From the NCBI RefSeq assembly GCF_011759375.1, contig NZ_JAARML010000001.1, positions 1,054,001 through 1,118,000 on the forward strand: DNA of 64,000 nt, given 5' to 3'. The notes under the pieces are model-generated. The model searched no databases, was not told the origin of the DNA, and saw only the letters and a list, made by a program, of their open reading frames with translations. Positions 26,178 to 35,412 of this stretch are shown here, piece after piece. How positions within the stretch are numbered: position 1 is the first letter of the stretch; each line of letters starts with the position of its first letter. Position numbers and translations under genes: made by a program. The stretch comes from Paraflavitalea devenefica (GTDB taxonomy: Bacteria > Bacteroidota > Bacteroidia > Chitinophagales > Chitinophagaceae).

Positions 26178-26637
26178 TCTTTCTTTCTTTGATGACGCGG
26201 GTTGCTGTCCACTGATCATGGAAGGGACTTCCTACACAGCCGGTCACGTATTCCAAAGGGATCATACGCATGAAACCTCTCCGGAGGGCATCGCGCCAGC
26301 TAAAGGAAGTGGTATGCAGATGCACTACCCGGGTGCCCGTGATGAGCTTACCCAAAGTTTTTCCTTTGAAAACACCTTCTACAATGAGCATATAGAAGCC
26401 ATACAGCACATGGAGTATTACAAAATCCGACAGGTCGGACAGGCTTTCTATAGCATGGAATATCCTGCCGCCATAGGCTGTGAGTGCAATTAATAAAATA
26501 AGTGTAATGATGATGGCATAAAAACTGAGCAGGTCAATTATGTAATTGACGAAACGCAGTTGGGTGGTCGCATCCTGTTGGGATAAAATTTCCTGTTCAA
26601 TATCCTGCAGCAGGTTTTCACTGGCTGTTAAGCTCAT
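26170..26637 (-). CDS. RDD-family membrane protein
   Basis: A 155-residue protein beginning MSLTASENLLQDIEQEIL. The RDD signature is RFVNYIIDLL, with Arg-Asp spacing as in the family, followed by two or three transmembrane segments and GKTLGKLITGTRVV. The ATG at 26637 is preferred; the longer frame back to 26733 adds a Pro/Cys-rich segment unlike the family. Role unknown, possibly transport-related. Confidence 0.85.
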   Translation of the reverse strand: MSLTASENLLQDIEQEILSQQDATTQLRFVNYIIDLLSFYAIIITLILLIALTAYGGRIFHAIESLSDLSDFVILHVLYGFYMLIVEGVFKGKTLGKLITGTRVVHLHTTSFSWRDALRRGFMRMIPLEYVTGCVGSPFHDQWTATRVIKERKTI

Positions 26638-26765
26638 GAAATCTGGTTTGGGTTGGGTTGGGCAAGGTCTGTTTCCAATACCAAGTAACGCAAAATAACT
26701 GACATGAAAAAGAGTGGAAGTACTGAGAATCATGACTTAGGTGTTAATGCTTATGATAAATAGTA

Positions 26766-26804
26766 AAACCCCGTGCCTGACCAGAACGGACAGACCCCGG
26801 GGTT
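26766..26804 (-). terminator. Likely terminator of the S46 peptidase gene
   Basis: On the minus strand AACCCCGGGG... pairs with ...CGGGGTTTTA, forming a 7-bp outer stem followed by TTTTACTATTT. It lies 25 nt after the stop codon of the peptidase gene. Moderate quality because the loop is long. Confidence 0.6.
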
Positions 26805-26828
26805 GTGAGCAAGTATTTTTATGGGGAT

Positions 26829-28991
26829 TTATTTAACCAGTTTCAACTCTTTGATGATGTTGGAGGCGCCACCGAGTTTGTCAATACACCACAGTACATA
26901 GCGGACGTCTACACAAATGGTGCGGTTGTATACCGGATCGAAGGCTATTTTATGGCTCAGGGCTTCGTAGTTGCCATCAAACGCCAGCCCGATGAGGTTG
27001 CCATTCGCATCAATAACGGGCGAACCGGAGTTGCCGCCTGTAATGTCGTTGGTAGTAATGAACCCTATCACAAGATCTTTACGTACAGGATCGGCATACT
27101 GACCATAGTCTTTCTTTTTAGCCAGTTCCAACAGGTTGGCCGGCAGATCAAATTCATAATCACCGGGTTTGTACTTCTCCAATACACCGCTCATCGTGGT
27201 GATATTGTCATATTTTACGGCATCCCGTGGCTGGTAACTTTTTACGTTGCCAAAACTTACCCGCATGGTAAAGGTGGCATCGGGGTACATTTTCTTCGCT
27301 TTTACGGTATCCATCTTCATAATGCCTTTGAGGTAGATACGGCCCAGCTCTCCATTTTTTGTATTGAATTGCTGAGACTGGGGGAGGTATTTACCCACCC
27401 AGTTTTTTACAAAGGCGGTGGCGGTGGCATAAGCCGGATCGGCCTGTAATACGGTACCATCCGGATTGTTGGTGAAGGCAGTCCATTTGTTTTCATCAAA
27501 GATCATGGTGTTGGTAAACACGTTGTTGGCAAACTTCTTATAGGTTGCTTCGTCTTTGAGATCACCGTAGCTGCCGCGCATGCTTTCATAGAAACCAATA
27601 GGGTGCTGACTTTTATCAATGTCGTTGTAGTACATCATGAGCACTGTACCCAGGATGTTCTGGTCGGATGGTTTGTTTTCACTTTTCAGGAAATTGTCCC
27701 TGGCCTCTTTAGCGGCATCTACCGCTTTTTTGATGTCGGCAGAGCTTCCTTTTTTCACGATGGCGTTTTCTACCTGTTGCAGACTGGCAGCAAAGGCCAG
27801 CAAGGGTGATCCGAAGATACCTTCATTGAGGTATACCTGGTGTTTGCTGTAAGGCCTCCAGGCATCATAGGCGGCCGACCAGTCGCTGAAGATGTTCTGA
27901 AATTCCGGCTTGCCATTGGCCCACTGCTGGAACTTGGCTTCCGCTGCTTTTTTCTGATCGTAGATATTGTATTTGATGAGCTGTTTGCTTTCACCATCAA
28001 AGAATTTCCAGTAGTTGGCGATGGAAGCATAGCTGGAGGCGAGCTGCAGTTTAACAGCAGGATCATTTTTCATTTGCTCAAACATGTATTTGAGCCTTAT
28101 ATCACGCAGCTTAACGAGGGTAGGATTGCTGATGTCCAGTTTCTGCTTTACCCCAAAAGAGGTTTCATACCGATTGGTGCCGCCGGGATAACCCCAGGTC
28201 ATGGCATAATCACCGTCTTTTACTCCCTTGATAGAAACCGGCAGGAAGTATTTTGGTTTGAGGGGAACGTTCTCTGTAGCATAGGCAGCGGGTTGTCCGT
28301 CTTTCCCGGCATATACCCGGAATACGGAGAAATCACCGGTATGGCGGGGCCATTCCCAGTTGTCGGTATCACCCCCGAATTTGCCAATGCTTTCGGATGG
28401 CGCCCCTACAAGGCGTATGTCGGTATAGCGTTGGTAAACGAATACCAGGAACTGGTTTCCTTTGAATAAAGGGCTTACGCGGGCGATGATACTTTTGGAT
28501 TGATCAGAATACCGCTGATTGATAGCGGTAATGGCTGCATTCACTTTGGCAATGCGATCGGCGCCGGTAGCATCTTTGGCAGCTTCCTCCACTTCTTTCG
28601 TTACGTCTTCAATTTTAGTGAGGAATTCAACATATAGTCCCTGAGAAGGGATCTCTTCTCCTTTGCTTTTGGCATAGAAACCATCTTTGAGGTAATTGCT
28701 GGTTACGGTACTGGCTTTGGCAATAGCATCATAACCACAATGGTGATTGGTAAAGATGAGCCCTTCATTGCTCACGATCTCGCCTGTACAGCCGCCATTA
28801 AAGATGATGATCGCATCCTTGATGGATGCCTTGTTGATGTGGTACAACTGGTCTTTAGTCACCTTTAGGCCACGTTTTACCATGTCGTTGTATACCTGCT
28901 GGCCCAGGAGTAAGGGTAGCCACATGCCTTCGTCGGCATATGACCGGAACAAAGAGATTATTAAAGCAACCGCTATAAGAAGCTTCTTCAT
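26829..28991 (-). CDS. S46-family dipeptidyl-peptidase, DPP7-like
   Basis: A 720-residue secreted serine peptidase with a signal peptide (about 1-19). The catalytic His is in FTNHHCGYDAI (about 78-88), the catalytic Ser in ITGGNSGSPVIDANG near residue 655. The specificity segment reads LAFDGNYEAL with Gly where DPP11 enzymes have Arg, favouring DPP7-type cleavage after hydrophobic P1 residues. These enzymes release dipeptides from oligopeptides in the periplasm of asaccharolytic and environmental Bacteroidota. Single gene with its own -7 box and terminator. Confidence 0.94.
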   Translation of the reverse strand: MKKLLIAVALIISLFRSYADEGMWLPLLLGQQVYNDMVKRGLKVTKDQLYHINKASIKDAIIIFNGGCTGEIVSNEGLIFTNHHCGYDAIAKASTVTSNYLKDGFYAKSKGEEIPSQGLYVEFLTKIEDVTKEVEEAAKDATGADRIAKVNAAITAINQRYSDQSKSIIARVSPLFKGNQFLVFVYQRYTDIRLVGAPSESIGKFGGDTDNWEWPRHTGDFSVFRVYAGKDGQPAAYATENVPLKPKYFLPVSIKGVKDGDYAMTWGYPGGTNRYETSFGVKQKLDISNPTLVKLRDIRLKYMFEQMKNDPAVKLQLASSYASIANYWKFFDGESKQLIKYNIYDQKKAAEAKFQQWANGKPEFQNIFSDWSAAYDAWRPYSKHQVYLNEGIFGSPLLAFAASLQQVENAIVKKGSSADIKKAVDAAKEARDNFLKSENKPSDQNILGTVLMMYYNDIDKSQHPIGFYESMRGSYGDLKDEATYKKFANNVFTNTMIFDENKWTAFTNNPDGTVLQADPAYATATAFVKNWVGKYLPQSQQFNTKNGELGRIYLKGIMKMDTVKAKKMYPDATFTMRVSFGNVKSYQPRDAVKYDNITTMSGVLEKYKPGDYEFDLPANLLELAKKKDYGQYADPVRKDLVIGFITTNDITGGNSGSPVIDANGNLIGLAFDGNYEALSHKIAFDPVYNRTICVDVRYVLWCIDKLGGASNIIKELKLVK

Positions 28992-29011
28992 AAAGAGATT
29001 ATTTTAGACGG

Positions 29012-29019
29012 CAAACGTA
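29012..29019 (-). promoter_or_regulatory. Predicted -7 box of the S46 peptidase gene
   Basis: TACGTTTG on the minus strand fits TAnnTTTG, 20 nt before the ATG at 28991. Confidence 0.5.
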
Positions 29020-29176
29020 CTTGAAAATTCTGTAACAACTAAATACCGTTCGTTAGCCGGCTGTTATGTACTTCATACACAGCGGATAACGAGGGAATTA
29101 TGGGGTACGGATTATTAATTATTCGTTTGCTTCGCTAAATATATTCCTCTATGATGGGCATACGCCGGAAATGTTA

Positions 29177-29608
29177 TCAGCTTACTCTTTTTACGACTAT
29201 TTCTTCGATCACCCGGGTATTGGTATTGACCTCAAAGGTTTGCAGGTGATTGTTCCTGGTACCCCTGATGATGAATTTGAGCTTATCGGCCTGGCCCTGT
29301 GGCAACTGGAATTTTTTGTCGAATTTTTTACCGGTATACATGTCCTGAAAGAGTACCGCATCATCATTGTCCTTTATGATGAGGGTGAATTTATCCCCGG
29401 AGGGATTGTCATATTGCACCTGGAACACGATGCTGCCCGCCGGGTTACCAATGTGTTTTACTGTAGCGGTACCTGCCAGCGGTTCCACCACAGCTACTGC
29501 CCTGGTTTGCGCTGTGACAGCCTGTGTCATGATGATGAGAACGAGGGCCGTGATGCCGAATTTACTGTGCAGGATGGTTTTTACACTGTACCTGGATTGC
29601 TTTTTCAT
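29177..29608 (-). CDS. Hypothetical secreted beta-rich protein
   Basis: A 143-residue protein starting MKKQSRYSVKTILHSKFGIT with a signal peptide ending near AVTAQT. The mature part is predicted beta-sheet with phrases such as GSIVFQVQYDNPSGDKFTLI and LKFIIRGTRNN. No recognisable family. The ATG at 29608 is chosen because it gives a clean signal peptide; the frame to 29683 adds a Cys/His-rich segment. It has a good promoter at 29731-29762. Confidence 0.72.
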   Translation of the reverse strand: MKKQSRYSVKTILHSKFGITALVLIIMTQAVTAQTRAVAVVEPLAGTATVKHIGNPAGSIVFQVQYDNPSGDKFTLIIKDNDDAVLFQDMYTGKKFDKKFQLPQGQADKLKFIIRGTRNNHLQTFEVNTNTRVIEEIVVKRVS

Positions 29609-29730
29609 ACAAAGGGATTTAATTAAATGATTAATGGTTGTATGGAAGCATCGCGGTAGTAAGCAATCATGGAGGCAGCACAATCAAGAAAGGGAAACAA
29701 TCATTGAAGAGAGGGAAAATGAAGATGACA

Positions 29731-29762
29731 TAAAGATACAGCCTTTTATCTGTTTGCACAAA
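29731..29762 (-). promoter_or_regulatory. Predicted promoter of the secreted hypothetical gene
   Basis: On the minus strand TTTG (29762-29759), 20-nt spacer, TATCTTTA (29738-29731), one base off the -7 consensus. An inverted repeat GCCTTTTAT/ATAAAAGGC (29741-29749 and 29762-29770) overlaps the spacer and -33 box and could be an operator. Confidence 0.55.
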
Positions 29763-29805
29763 TAAAAGGCAGGGATTGAGGGTTAAGCAATTATTATGTT
29801 AACAC

Positions 29806-29840
29806 TTATAACACGAATTTGAGACGAATTACACGAATTG
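29806..29840. repeat. 35-bp dispersed repeat (copy 2, TTATAACACGAAT family)
   Basis: Matches 11006-11040 at 31 of 35 positions. Lies just downstream of the patatin-like gene's stop codon, the same kind of 3' position as copy 1. Confidence 0.6.
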
Positions 29841-29866
29841 AATAATACACACAGAACATAGATGGG

Positions 29867-32278
29867 TTACGGGGAAACTATTCGCTTTATAAGGCCCTGT
29901 AATTTAGGTTGCTGCAATAACCGGTTGTCCATTCGCTTGAGTGTGGTATCGGAAATGAACCAATTCATGGCATAGGGTATTTCCTGGAGGGTATCGCCTC
30001 TTTTTCTTTCCGCCTCCTTTTCAGCCGGATCTTTGTAGAGATGGATGGGGTAGTATTCAGCGCTTTTACAGATAGAATCCCTGTCTACATCTTTCAGGAA
30101 GTTGATCAGCCGCTTATCGTTTACGGTAGTTTGCATATCATACGCACCAAGGATGGTGAGTATGGGAGAGGAAAGGTCGTTTTTTAACGGACTGATACTG
30201 ACGAGCGGCGCAACGCCTACCGGGCTATTGGTGATGTGCAGCACCACGAAGTGCAGTTTGGCCACTCTTTGTTTGAACTGCAGGTCTTGTGTGGTATCGG
30301 CCTGTATGAGCATGGCGCGTATCATTTCCTGTACTACGCCTGCCCCGGAGTTGTCGAAGTAGCCGCCATCTACAAAGTAGTGGATGAGCATGCTATCGGT
30401 TTTCTTTACCCGTACTTTTTCGGGCAGCCATTGGTCTACCCGGCCGGCCGGACTAATATATGGGAAGCGCGCACCGAGTATGGACACCGTACTCAGGCGC
30501 ATATCGAGCGTATCGTTCAGAATGTCCATTACATCCTCGCGGTTGTTGAAGATCTCTTTGTTTAAGCGGATGTTGGTGACCACAGCGGGATTGCCATCCT
30601 GCATACGGGTGGTATTGATACAAAGCACCGGCAGGTTATAAGGTTGATTGCGCAGTGCGAGCATTTTTGAGAAGGGCTGGTCCATAGGAGACCGCAGGGT
30701 ATCATTCACAGTGCGGGCGCCGGCTTCTACCGTTTCTTCGAGTGCTCCTGCCCGGTCGGAAAGGTCATCATTGTCAACATGGAAAATGTATTTAAAGTAA
30801 TCGGGCCCCAGCATGTGGGCAAGGGTATGGGTCAGGAAGTCTTTTTTAAGGAACAGGCGGGCAGAACGGAGGTAAGAAACGTTCACCTCCTTCGACATTT
30901 TCTCCCGCTCATACAGCAGCGAGAAGAAAGTGGCAACGCCCACACCTCCCCCGGAAGTTCCGGATAAACAGAATACATGCCGGGAGAAAGGATCATTACC
31001 GGCGGCGGTAGTATCTTCCAGTTTTCCCAATACAGAGGCAGTCCAGTATCCCGAGCGGGAAGCACCTCCATTGGCCAATACGAAGTAGACCGGGTAGTTG
31101 TTGGCCGCACTGTCTATGGCAGCCCCACGGTCATTAACCCAGTTCCTGAAATAGGTTTGCAGGTCCTGCCGCTGGTTATAGACGCCATGCTGGGCAGTTG
31201 TATCAAACCGTTTGGTGCGCACATAATGCGTTTCATCCGACCCGAGGAGCAAGGCTATGGCGAATATGATGAAATGAAGGTTGATGCTGACTTTTACCGA
31301 AAGGGCAGTAAGGATGTTACCAAAGCCCAGCAAGACAGCAAACGCCAGTAAGACAAAAGGGAAGGGCCCTAATTGCCAGGATGTTTCAATAGACCGGATG
31401 GTGAGCAGGTATACGATAAGCCCCGCCATGGCAACAATATTAAACCACCGGAAGTATCCTGTTTCTGTGCGGGGTATACGCAGAAAACCCATTACGCTGT
31501 ACATCCAGCGGGTGATGATGAAGGGTCTTATTTTAACGGCAGGGGGCACTATTTTTTTACGCAGGTTGATGTATAACAGGAAGACGCCATGCAAGAGGAG
31601 CAGTACCCACAGCAGGAACATGATAGAGCCTTTTGGATTGCTGATGACCCCTACAGCAGCCAACAGGAACACCCCCAGCAGCGCATAAAAGAGGATGCGT
31701 GATCCTTTCAGGTTCTTCCCCGAAAAATCACGAACCATGCCATCGAGCCCCCAGGAGATGATCATGCCCAGGAAAAAGAACCAGGTTGCTTTAGCGGAAG
31801 TGATAGCGGCCTCGCCCCGCACCGGCGATTGTAAAACGGCCATTTCAATGACCAGCAGGCAGGCATAGCCAATGATGTGCGGAAAGGTCTGTAACCATAC
31901 AGGCGGCAGGTCGAAGAATTGCTTGTTGCGTAAATTTTTTTCTGTCTCCTCAGGTGGACAGCCTTCCATGATCTTTATGATGCGGTCTTCCTGTTTGCCC
32001 TTTTTGAGGTAAGCCACTATCCGGGCTGAATACCAGCTTACATAGATCCAGAAGGCAATGGCAATAAAAAAGAAGGCCTTGGCCTGGTGATTTTCGGTAA
32101 AGGCTACGATGATGTCTTTACCCTGGTTAAGGCTCCAGAAGCACCACATGGCCAGCACGAGGAACAATATGCCGGGGAAGAAAAGCCATACAGATTTGAG
32201 CAGCCTGGAGATGAATTGCAGCAATAATAAAAACAGGTACCAGGAAGTCCGGAAGAACTTGGAGTCAAGTATTGACAT
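29867..32278 (-). CDS. Large membrane-bound patatin-like phospholipase
   Basis: An 803-residue protein. The N-terminal half (about 1-350) has roughly eight to ten hydrophobic segments; the C-terminal half carries patatin-type motifs: oxyanion glycine-rich loop LANGGASRSGYW (about residues 401-412), nucleophile serine in SGTSGGGVG (Ser442) and the dyad aspartate in FVDGGYFDNSG. Patatins hydrolyse acyl chains from membrane lipids. The fusion to a long membrane domain is less usual. ATG at 32278 is used; a TTG at 32317 would add 13 residues. Confidence 0.8.
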   Translation of the reverse strand: MSILDSKFFRTSWYLFLLLLQFISRLLKSVWLFFPGILFLVLAMWCFWSLNQGKDIIVAFTENHQAKAFFFIAIAFWIYVSWYSARIVAYLKKGKQEDRIIKIMEGCPPEETEKNLRNKQFFDLPPVWLQTFPHIIGYACLLVIEMAVLQSPVRGEAAITSAKATWFFFLGMIISWGLDGMVRDFSGKNLKGSRILFYALLGVFLLAAVGVISNPKGSIMFLLWVLLLLHGVFLLYINLRKKIVPPAVKIRPFIITRWMYSVMGFLRIPRTETGYFRWFNIVAMAGLIVYLLTIRSIETSWQLGPFPFVLLAFAVLLGFGNILTALSVKVSINLHFIIFAIALLLGSDETHYVRTKRFDTTAQHGVYNQRQDLQTYFRNWVNDRGAAIDSAANNYPVYFVLANGGASRSGYWTASVLGKLEDTTAAGNDPFSRHVFCLSGTSGGGVGVATFFSLLYEREKMSKEVNVSYLRSARLFLKKDFLTHTLAHMLGPDYFKYIFHVDNDDLSDRAGALEETVEAGARTVNDTLRSPMDQPFSKMLALRNQPYNLPVLCINTTRMQDGNPAVVTNIRLNKEIFNNREDVMDILNDTLDMRLSTVSILGARFPYISPAGRVDQWLPEKVRVKKTDSMLIHYFVDGGYFDNSGAGVVQEMIRAMLIQADTTQDLQFKQRVAKLHFVVLHITNSPVGVAPLVSISPLKNDLSSPILTILGAYDMQTTVNDKRLINFLKDVDRDSICKSAEYYPIHLYKDPAEKEAERKRGDTLQEIPYAMNWFISDTTLKRMDNRLLQQPKLQGLIKRIVSP

Positions 32279-32343
32279 AAGACAGGCATTGGTTAGTAAG
32301 TTACCAAAGCTAAGCAATTAAATGAAAGGCAGGATGTGAGTGG

Positions 32344-32362
32344 TCCGAAGGACTCCTTCGGA
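32344..32362. repeat. Short palindrome TCCGAAGGACTCCTTCGGA
   Basis: A perfect 8-bp inverted repeat around ACT, in the gap between the divergent patatin-like gene and obgE. It is flanked by a direct repeat of AAGGCAGGATGT (32326-32337 and 32392-32403). Looks like part of a dispersed repeat cluster. Confidence 0.45.
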
Positions 32363-32439
32363 GTGAGTTGTCAGTAGTGAGTAATGAGTGGAAGGCAGGA
32401 TGTAGTTAGTACGCAACAAGACGCTCCCCTAAATTAGTG

Positions 32440-32447
32440 TATCTTTG
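32440..32447 (+). promoter_or_regulatory. Predicted -7 box of obgE, near-leaderless
   Basis: TATCTTTG fits TAnnTTTG and ends 9 nt before the ATG at 32457, so the leader would be about 4-5 nt. Confidence 0.55.
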
Positions 32448-32456
32448 CGCCTCGCA

Positions 32457-33464
32457 ATGGAAAAGACAAACTTTGTAGATCAGATCAGGATATTTTGCCG
32501 CAGTGGCCATGGAGGTGCTGGTAGTAAGCACTTTATGCGTACCAAGTTTAATGCCCAGGCAGGTCCGGACGGGGGTAATGGCGGAAGGGGCGGCCATATT
32601 ATCCTGCGTGGTAATAAGAACCTCTGGACTTTACTTCACTTACGTTATTATAAGAACGTTCTGGCCGAAAACGGCGAAGGTGGCAGTGGCAATAATTGCA
32701 CCGGCCGGAGTGGCAAAGACGTTATTATTGAAGTACCGCTTGGCACGATCGCCCGCGATGAAGAAACAGAAGAAACGGAAGCCGAGATATTGGAAGACGG
32801 GCAGGAGATTGTTTGGATTAAAGGTGGAAGAGGCGGACTGGGTAATGCCGAGTTTGCCACCCCAACCAACCAGGCGCCCGAACATGCCCAGCCCGGCGAG
32901 CCAGGTGAGGAAGGCTGGAAGGTACTGGAGCTCAAAGTATTGGCTGATGTAGGACTGGTAGGGTTTCCCAATGCCGGTAAGTCTACCTTACTGTCGGTGA
33001 TGACAGCCGCCAAACCCAAGATCGCTGATTATGCTTTTACTACGATCACCCCTCAACTGGGCATGGTAGAATACCGTAATGGCAGAAGTTTCTGTATAGC
33101 CGATCTTCCGGGCATTATAGAAGGAGCTGCAGAAGGCAAGGGCCTTGGCCATCGTTTCCTGCGCCATATTGAACGCAATCCTGTGCTGTTATTCCTTATT
33201 CCCGCAGACAGCAATGACCATAAGAAAGAGTTTGATATCCTTGTCAACGAACTGGACCAATATAATCCCGAGCTGCTGCACAAGCAGTTTATTATTGCCA
33301 TCAGCAAGAGCGATATGCTGGATGATGAATTGAAGGAGGCCATCCGAAAGGAATTGCCGGGAGGTGTTCCACACCTTTTCATTTCTTCTGTTGTTCAACA
33401 GGGTATCCAGGAACTTAAGGACCTGTTGTGGAAAGTGTTAAACGAAGAGAGCAACAGGGCATAG
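32457..33464 (+). CDS. obgE: GTPase Obg
   Basis: A 335-residue ribosome-associated GTPase. The Gly-rich Obg fold covers residues 1-158 ([37 protein letters not shown]). The G domain starts with GFPNAGKS at about 169, then [20 protein letters not shown] and the SKSD G4 motif. The ATG at 32457 gives the conserved [14 protein letters not shown] N-terminus; an upstream TTG falls inside the promoter -7 box. Convergent with the paa operon. Confidence 0.97.
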   Translation: MEKTNFVDQIRIFCRSGHGGAGSKHFMRTKFNAQAGPDGGNGGRGGHIILRGNKNLWTLLHLRYYKNVLAENGEGGSGNNCTGRSGKDVIIEVPLGTIARDEETEETEAEILEDGQEIVWIKGGRGGLGNAEFATPTNQAPEHAQPGEPGEEGWKVLELKVLADVGLVGFPNAGKSTLLSVMTAAKPKIADYAFTTITPQLGMVEYRNGRSFCIADLPGIIEGAAEGKGLGHRFLRHIERNPVLLFLIPADSNDHKKEFDILVNELDQYNPELLHKQFIIAISKSDMLDDELKEAIRKELPGGVPHLFISSVVQQGIQELKDLLWKVLNEESNRA

Positions 33465-33483
33465 GTCCTGCAGCACCTGGTAT

Positions 33484-34089
33484 TTACTCATCTGCCCCCT
33501 CCTTTATGCTGTTCCAGGTTTGGTACAATGTTTCCTGCGCAGGACGATCGGCAGGGACCTCCCGGAGAGGTTCACAAGGTTTCCAGTGCTGGTACATTTC
33601 GGCAGGGAGGGCCTGGTAAAGGCGCGTACCGGCCGTTTTCCATTGGATCATTTGATCGCTGACGGGCTTTACCACCCGGGCCGGATTGCCCATGAGCAAG
33701 CTACGCGCAGCGATTTTCTCATTGGCCCTGATGAATGACATGGCCCCTACCACACATTCATCGCCCAGCACCACATTGTCCATGATGACACTGTTCATAC
33801 CGATGAGGCAGTTTTTCCCAATGACAGCGCCGTGAATGATGGCCCCATGACCTATATGCGCCCCTTCTTTGAGCAGCACAGTAACACCGGGGAACATGTG
33901 TATGGTACAATTCTCCTGGACGTTACAACCATCTTCAATGATGATACCACCCCAGTCGCCACGAATGGCCGCACCGGGGCCTACGTATACATTTTTTCCA
34001 ATGATAACGTTGCCCGTTACAGCAGCCTGCGGATGGATGAAGGCCGACTCATGAATAACGGGAATGAAACCCTTGAATGAGTAGATCAT
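33484..34089 (-). CDS. paaY: PaaY-like hexapeptide-repeat (gamma carbonic anhydrase fold) protein
   Basis: A 201-residue left-handed beta-helix protein with hexapeptide repeats (VTGNVIIGKNVYVGPGAAIRG, quoted within limits as VIIGKNVYVGPG). Metal-binding histidines appear in IHMFPGV and HIGHGAIIHG. In E. coli PaaY is a thioesterase/carbonic-anhydrase-like protein that clears toxic CoA thioesters of the phenylacetate pathway. It is the last gene of the paa operon here, 41 nt after paaI. Confidence 0.88.
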   Translation of the reverse strand: MIYSFKGFIPVIHESAFIHPQAAVTGNVIIGKNVYVGPGAAIRGDWGGIIIEDGCNVQENCTIHMFPGVTVLLKEGAHIGHGAIIHGAVIGKNCLIGMNSVIMDNVVLGDECVVGAMSFIRANEKIAARSLLMGNPARVVKPVSDQMIQWKTAGTRLYQALPAEMYQHWKPCEPLREVPADRPAQETLYQTWNSIKEGADE

Positions 34090-34130
34090 GGTTGATTACT
34101 GATTATTAATGATTGATTACTGGAAGAGGG

Positions 34131-34577
34131 TTACACCTCTCCGGTTTCGGCTTCAACAGTTACTAATTCCCTGCCCGTTCTGAAGCAGGTCCCTTTGAAT
34201 ATGGCTACCGGCTGGTTGTTTTGGTTGGTGACCTCAATGAGGTACAGCCCCGTACTGCGTCCATTGTGTATTTCCCTTGCTTCGGCCGTAAAGATGTCGC
34301 CCGGCTGACCTGCTTTGGTAAAGGTGATGGAAACATCCAATGCCATGGAGAGGTTGTTCCGGTTGTTACAGGCAAACGCAAAGGCACTATCCGCCAGGGA
34401 GAAAGCGATGCCGCCATGTATAACCCCAAAGCCATTGAGCATTTCTTCCCGGAGGGTCATTTGCAGTTTACTGTATCCTTCGCGCACTTTTATTACCTGT
34501 ATGCCCAGCCACTGGCTAAAGGCATCGTGTTCCATCATTTTGTTAACGACCTGTACTGCCAATTGATCTGCCTGCAT
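34131..34577 (-). CDS. paaI: Hydroxyphenylacetyl-CoA thioesterase PaaI
   Basis: A 148-residue hotdog-fold thioesterase. The active-site region is GFGVIHGGIAFSLADSAFAF with the HGG and Asp of the PaaI family. It is thought to release CoA from dead-end phenylacetate intermediates. It follows paaG by 25 nt and precedes paaY in the same operon. Confidence 0.92.
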   Translation of the reverse strand: MQADQLAVQVVNKMMEHDAFSQWLGIQVIKVREGYSKLQMTLREEMLNGFGVIHGGIAFSLADSAFAFACNNRNNLSMALDVSITFTKAGQPGDIFTAEAREIHNGRSTGLYLIEVTNQNNQPVAIFKGTCFRTGRELVTVEAETGEV

Positions 34578-34602
34578 GTTTTGATGTGCTTAAGTGAATT
34601 GA

Positions 34603-35379
34603 TTATTTGCCGCTGAAGAGCGGTGTTCTTTTTTCCAGGAATGCATTGACCCCTTCTTTGTAATCATCTGTAAGGGCGGCCTGTTGCTGTAACTGGTCTT
34701 CGAGGGCCAGTTGTTGCTGGTAGTTGTTGGTGAAAGATTGATTGAGGGCCTGCTTGATGAGCGCCAATCCCTGCGTAGGCATTTGCGCCACCTGCCGGGC
34801 AAGCTGTAAGGTATCGGAAGCAAATCCATCGCCTGCTATCACTTTGTAGATCATGCCCATGCGCTCGGCTTCTTCGGCTGTTATTTTATCGCCCAGCATG
34901 GCCAGGGCCGATGCCTTTTGCCAGCCTATCAGGCGGGGCAGGAAGTAAGTACCGCCGCTATCGGGTATTAAGCCCAGTTTGGAAAAAGCCTGTATGAAGG
35001 AAGCTGTTTGCGCGGCCACGACGATGTCGCAACACAAGGCGATGTTGGCGCCGGCGCCGGCAGCTACACCATTTACAGCAGCAATGACCGGTTTGGGTAT
35101 TTTGCGAATGCGGTCAATGATGGGATTATAATGTTCACTGAGGATCTGTGCCATGGTGGGCCCATCGGAAGCTACAATTTCTGCCAGGTCCTGGCCGGCA
35201 CTAAAGCCTTTTCCGGCGCCCGTAATGTATATGCAGCGCACCTCCTGCATGGAACCACATTTATCCAACTGCTGCTGCAGCAATAAAGCCATTTCACGGT
35301 TGAAGGCATTGAGCTTATCGGGACGATTGAGCGTAATGATAGCTACGTTGTTGTCAAGTTGAAAAAGAACAGAAGACAT
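34603..35379 (-). CDS. paaG: Phenylacetyl-CoA epoxide isomerase PaaG (enoyl-CoA hydratase family)
   Basis: A 258-residue crotonase. Oxyanion-hole segments are GKGFSAGQDLAEI and NGVAAGAGANIALCCDIV. The active-site acid is in GLIPDSGGTYFLPRLIG, as in PaaG. It converts the ring-1,2-epoxide to the oxepin-CoA. It is 33 nt after paaD and 25 nt before paaI. Assignment to PaaG rather than PaaF rests on the PDSGG motif and operon position. Confidence 0.9.
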   Translation of the reverse strand: MSSVLFQLDNNVAIITLNRPDKLNAFNREMALLLQQQLDKCGSMQEVRCIYITGAGKGFSAGQDLAEIVASDGPTMAQILSEHYNPIIDRIRKIPKPVIAAVNGVAAGAGANIALCCDIVVAAQTASFIQAFSKLGLIPDSGGTYFLPRLIGWQKASALAMLGDKITAEEAERMGMIYKVIAGDGFASDTLQLARQVAQMPTQGLALIKQALNQSFTNNYQQQLALEDQLQQQAALTDDYKEGVNAFLEKRTPLFSGK

Positions 35380-35412
35380 GGATGTAGATTGAGGAATAAA
35401 ATTAGGTAAGTT

